IMG/VR virus record: IMGVR_UViG_3300042922_000620
Location: 1-63,802 of that record
Strand: one strand, 5' to 3'
Length of the DNA stretch: 63,802 bases
Origin: a virus
A program made the translations under genes and the position numbers. The notes beneath the pieces are model-generated. The model did no database searches. It was given only the letters and a program-made list of their open reading frames with translations, and was not told the DNA's origin. How positions within the stretch are numbered: position 1 is the stretch's first letter; every line of letters starts with the position of its first letter. Positions 63,468 through 63,802 of this stretch are shown here, piece by piece.

Positions 63468-63483
63468 GTCCCAAGGTTGGGAC
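63468..63483. repeat. Dispersed palindrome copy 21
   Basis: GTCCCAAGGTTGGGAC, equivalent in position to copy 2 of the left haplotype. Confidence 0.92.
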
Positions 63484-63524
63484 GCTCATTGACGGCTGCT
63501 GCCGTCGCTCGTTGACTAGGTAGA

Positions 63525-63553
63525 ACCCTAGCCTAGGTATAGCCCAGGGTCAA
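63525..63553 (-). promoter_or_regulatory. Leftward promoter, right-haplotype copy
   Basis: Minus strand: TTGACC (63553-63548), 17-bp spacer, TAGGGT (63530-63525). Same as 824-852, with a single base change in the spacer; CTAGGTA elements flank it. Confidence 0.65.
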
Positions 63554-63585
63554 GCCTAGGTAGTGACTCGTGCTCACTGAGCCAT

Positions 63586-63802
63586 TCAGAGCACGGGACA
63601 ATCTTCGTTGACAGCCGTGCTCAACGGAGCCGACGGTAGGCGCGGGCCAGGGTCGCCGGCTTGGGGCAGCGGGTGGCGACCGAACATGCCCCAGACGTTC
63701 TCCTTGATCGTGAGCGGCTTCATCTTCACGACCACGTACAGCACGCCGGTCTCGACGTGCTGGAACACGGAACCGAGGGCGATCGGCTGATCTTCGTTGA
63801 GC
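63586..63802 (-). pseudogene. Frameshifted, fused version of the 63-residue NED gene, cut by edge
   Basis: The frame VFQHVETGVLYVVVKMKPLT equals residues 16-35 of the intact gene at 1194-1385; after a one-base insertion it reads a new tail (HPLPQAGDPGPRLPSAPLST, then AVNEDCPVL) created by the 284-base deletion. The start lies outside the window. Likely a recombination remnant, though the fusion could be translated. Confidence 0.65.

Larger units (their letters stand above)
62986..63802. repeat. Right copy of diverged terminal repeat locus
   Basis: Corresponds to bases 1-1374 with silent changes, a replaced gene (63162-63455 for 177-759), a deletion of the 89-residue gene and a single-base insertion (GTGGCGACC for GTGCGACC). 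See the left copy entry. Confidence 0.85.

Noticed and set aside
159-63483. The dispersed palindromes as a CRISPR array or as rho-independent terminators
   Set aside because: Copies are kilobases apart with no spacers, so not CRISPR. A seven-bp arm with a two-base centre is too tight a loop and lacks U-tracts, so an RNA terminator role is unlikely.
1-63802. Terminal direct repeats of a linear genome
   Set aside because: The repeated ends differ by gene content and silent changes, which packaged terminal repeats would not.

Overview
The window is a nearly complete genome of a tailed phage with siphovirus architecture: head-tail connector genes, a single tape measure, G/T-type tail chaperones, and no sheath or baseplate-wedge genes. 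The host is probably a high-GC actinobacterium. Microbacteriaceae is my best guess, from codon use, GTG/ATG starts in stop-start overlaps, the actinophage-type MuF/protease fusion and an LAxTG-type surface protein, but nothing in the sequence proves it. I see no integrase, no ParA/ParB and no DNA polymerase, helicase or primase.

Layout. (1) 1-1901, leftward: small early-type genes, many encoding membrane peptides. (2) 1902-2195: a divergent control region with a leftward and a rightward promoter. (3) 2196-2960: a rightward gene for a possible DNA-binding protein, then a hairpin and about 0.5 kb of non-coding DNA. (4) 3500-8360: rightward, tightly overlapping small genes. (5) 8357-17286: terminase, portal and an unusual 1081-residue MuF / 2H-phosphoesterase / prohead-protease fusion. 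(6) A terminator and a tRNA-Trp gene on the opposite strand. (7) 17773-30482: major capsid protein, major tail protein with an apparent -1 frameshift extension, a decorated fibre and tailspike, head-tail connectors, tail chaperones and tape measure. (8) 30494-40670: minor tail proteins, endolysin, membrane proteins and holin, closed by a bidirectional terminator at 40703-40740. (9) 40752-63802, all leftward: a sortase-type surface protein, RecT-like and YqaJ-like recombination proteins, SSB, a PD-(D/E)XK nuclease, a replication-initiator-like protein, many small zinc-ribbon proteins, a DUF932 protein and a DprA-like protein.

Control logic. A 16-bp palindrome, GTCCCAANNTTGGGAC, occurs at least 21 times. 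It lies at gene junctions or inside the last or first codons of genes, mostly in the leftward half. Six promoter copies of the form TTGACM-N17-TAnnnT are visible. Four of them carry a CTAGGTA-type element over the presumed start site, and the rightward one has CCTAGG elements upstream of and inside it. Together these look like a genome-wide repressor or silencing network.

The two ends of the window are diverged versions of the same locus. Bases 62986-63802 correspond to 1-1374 with synonymous changes, one gene replacement and one deletion. The true genome is therefore about 63 kb, circular or circularly permuted, and was assembled from at least two haplotypes that differ in this region.
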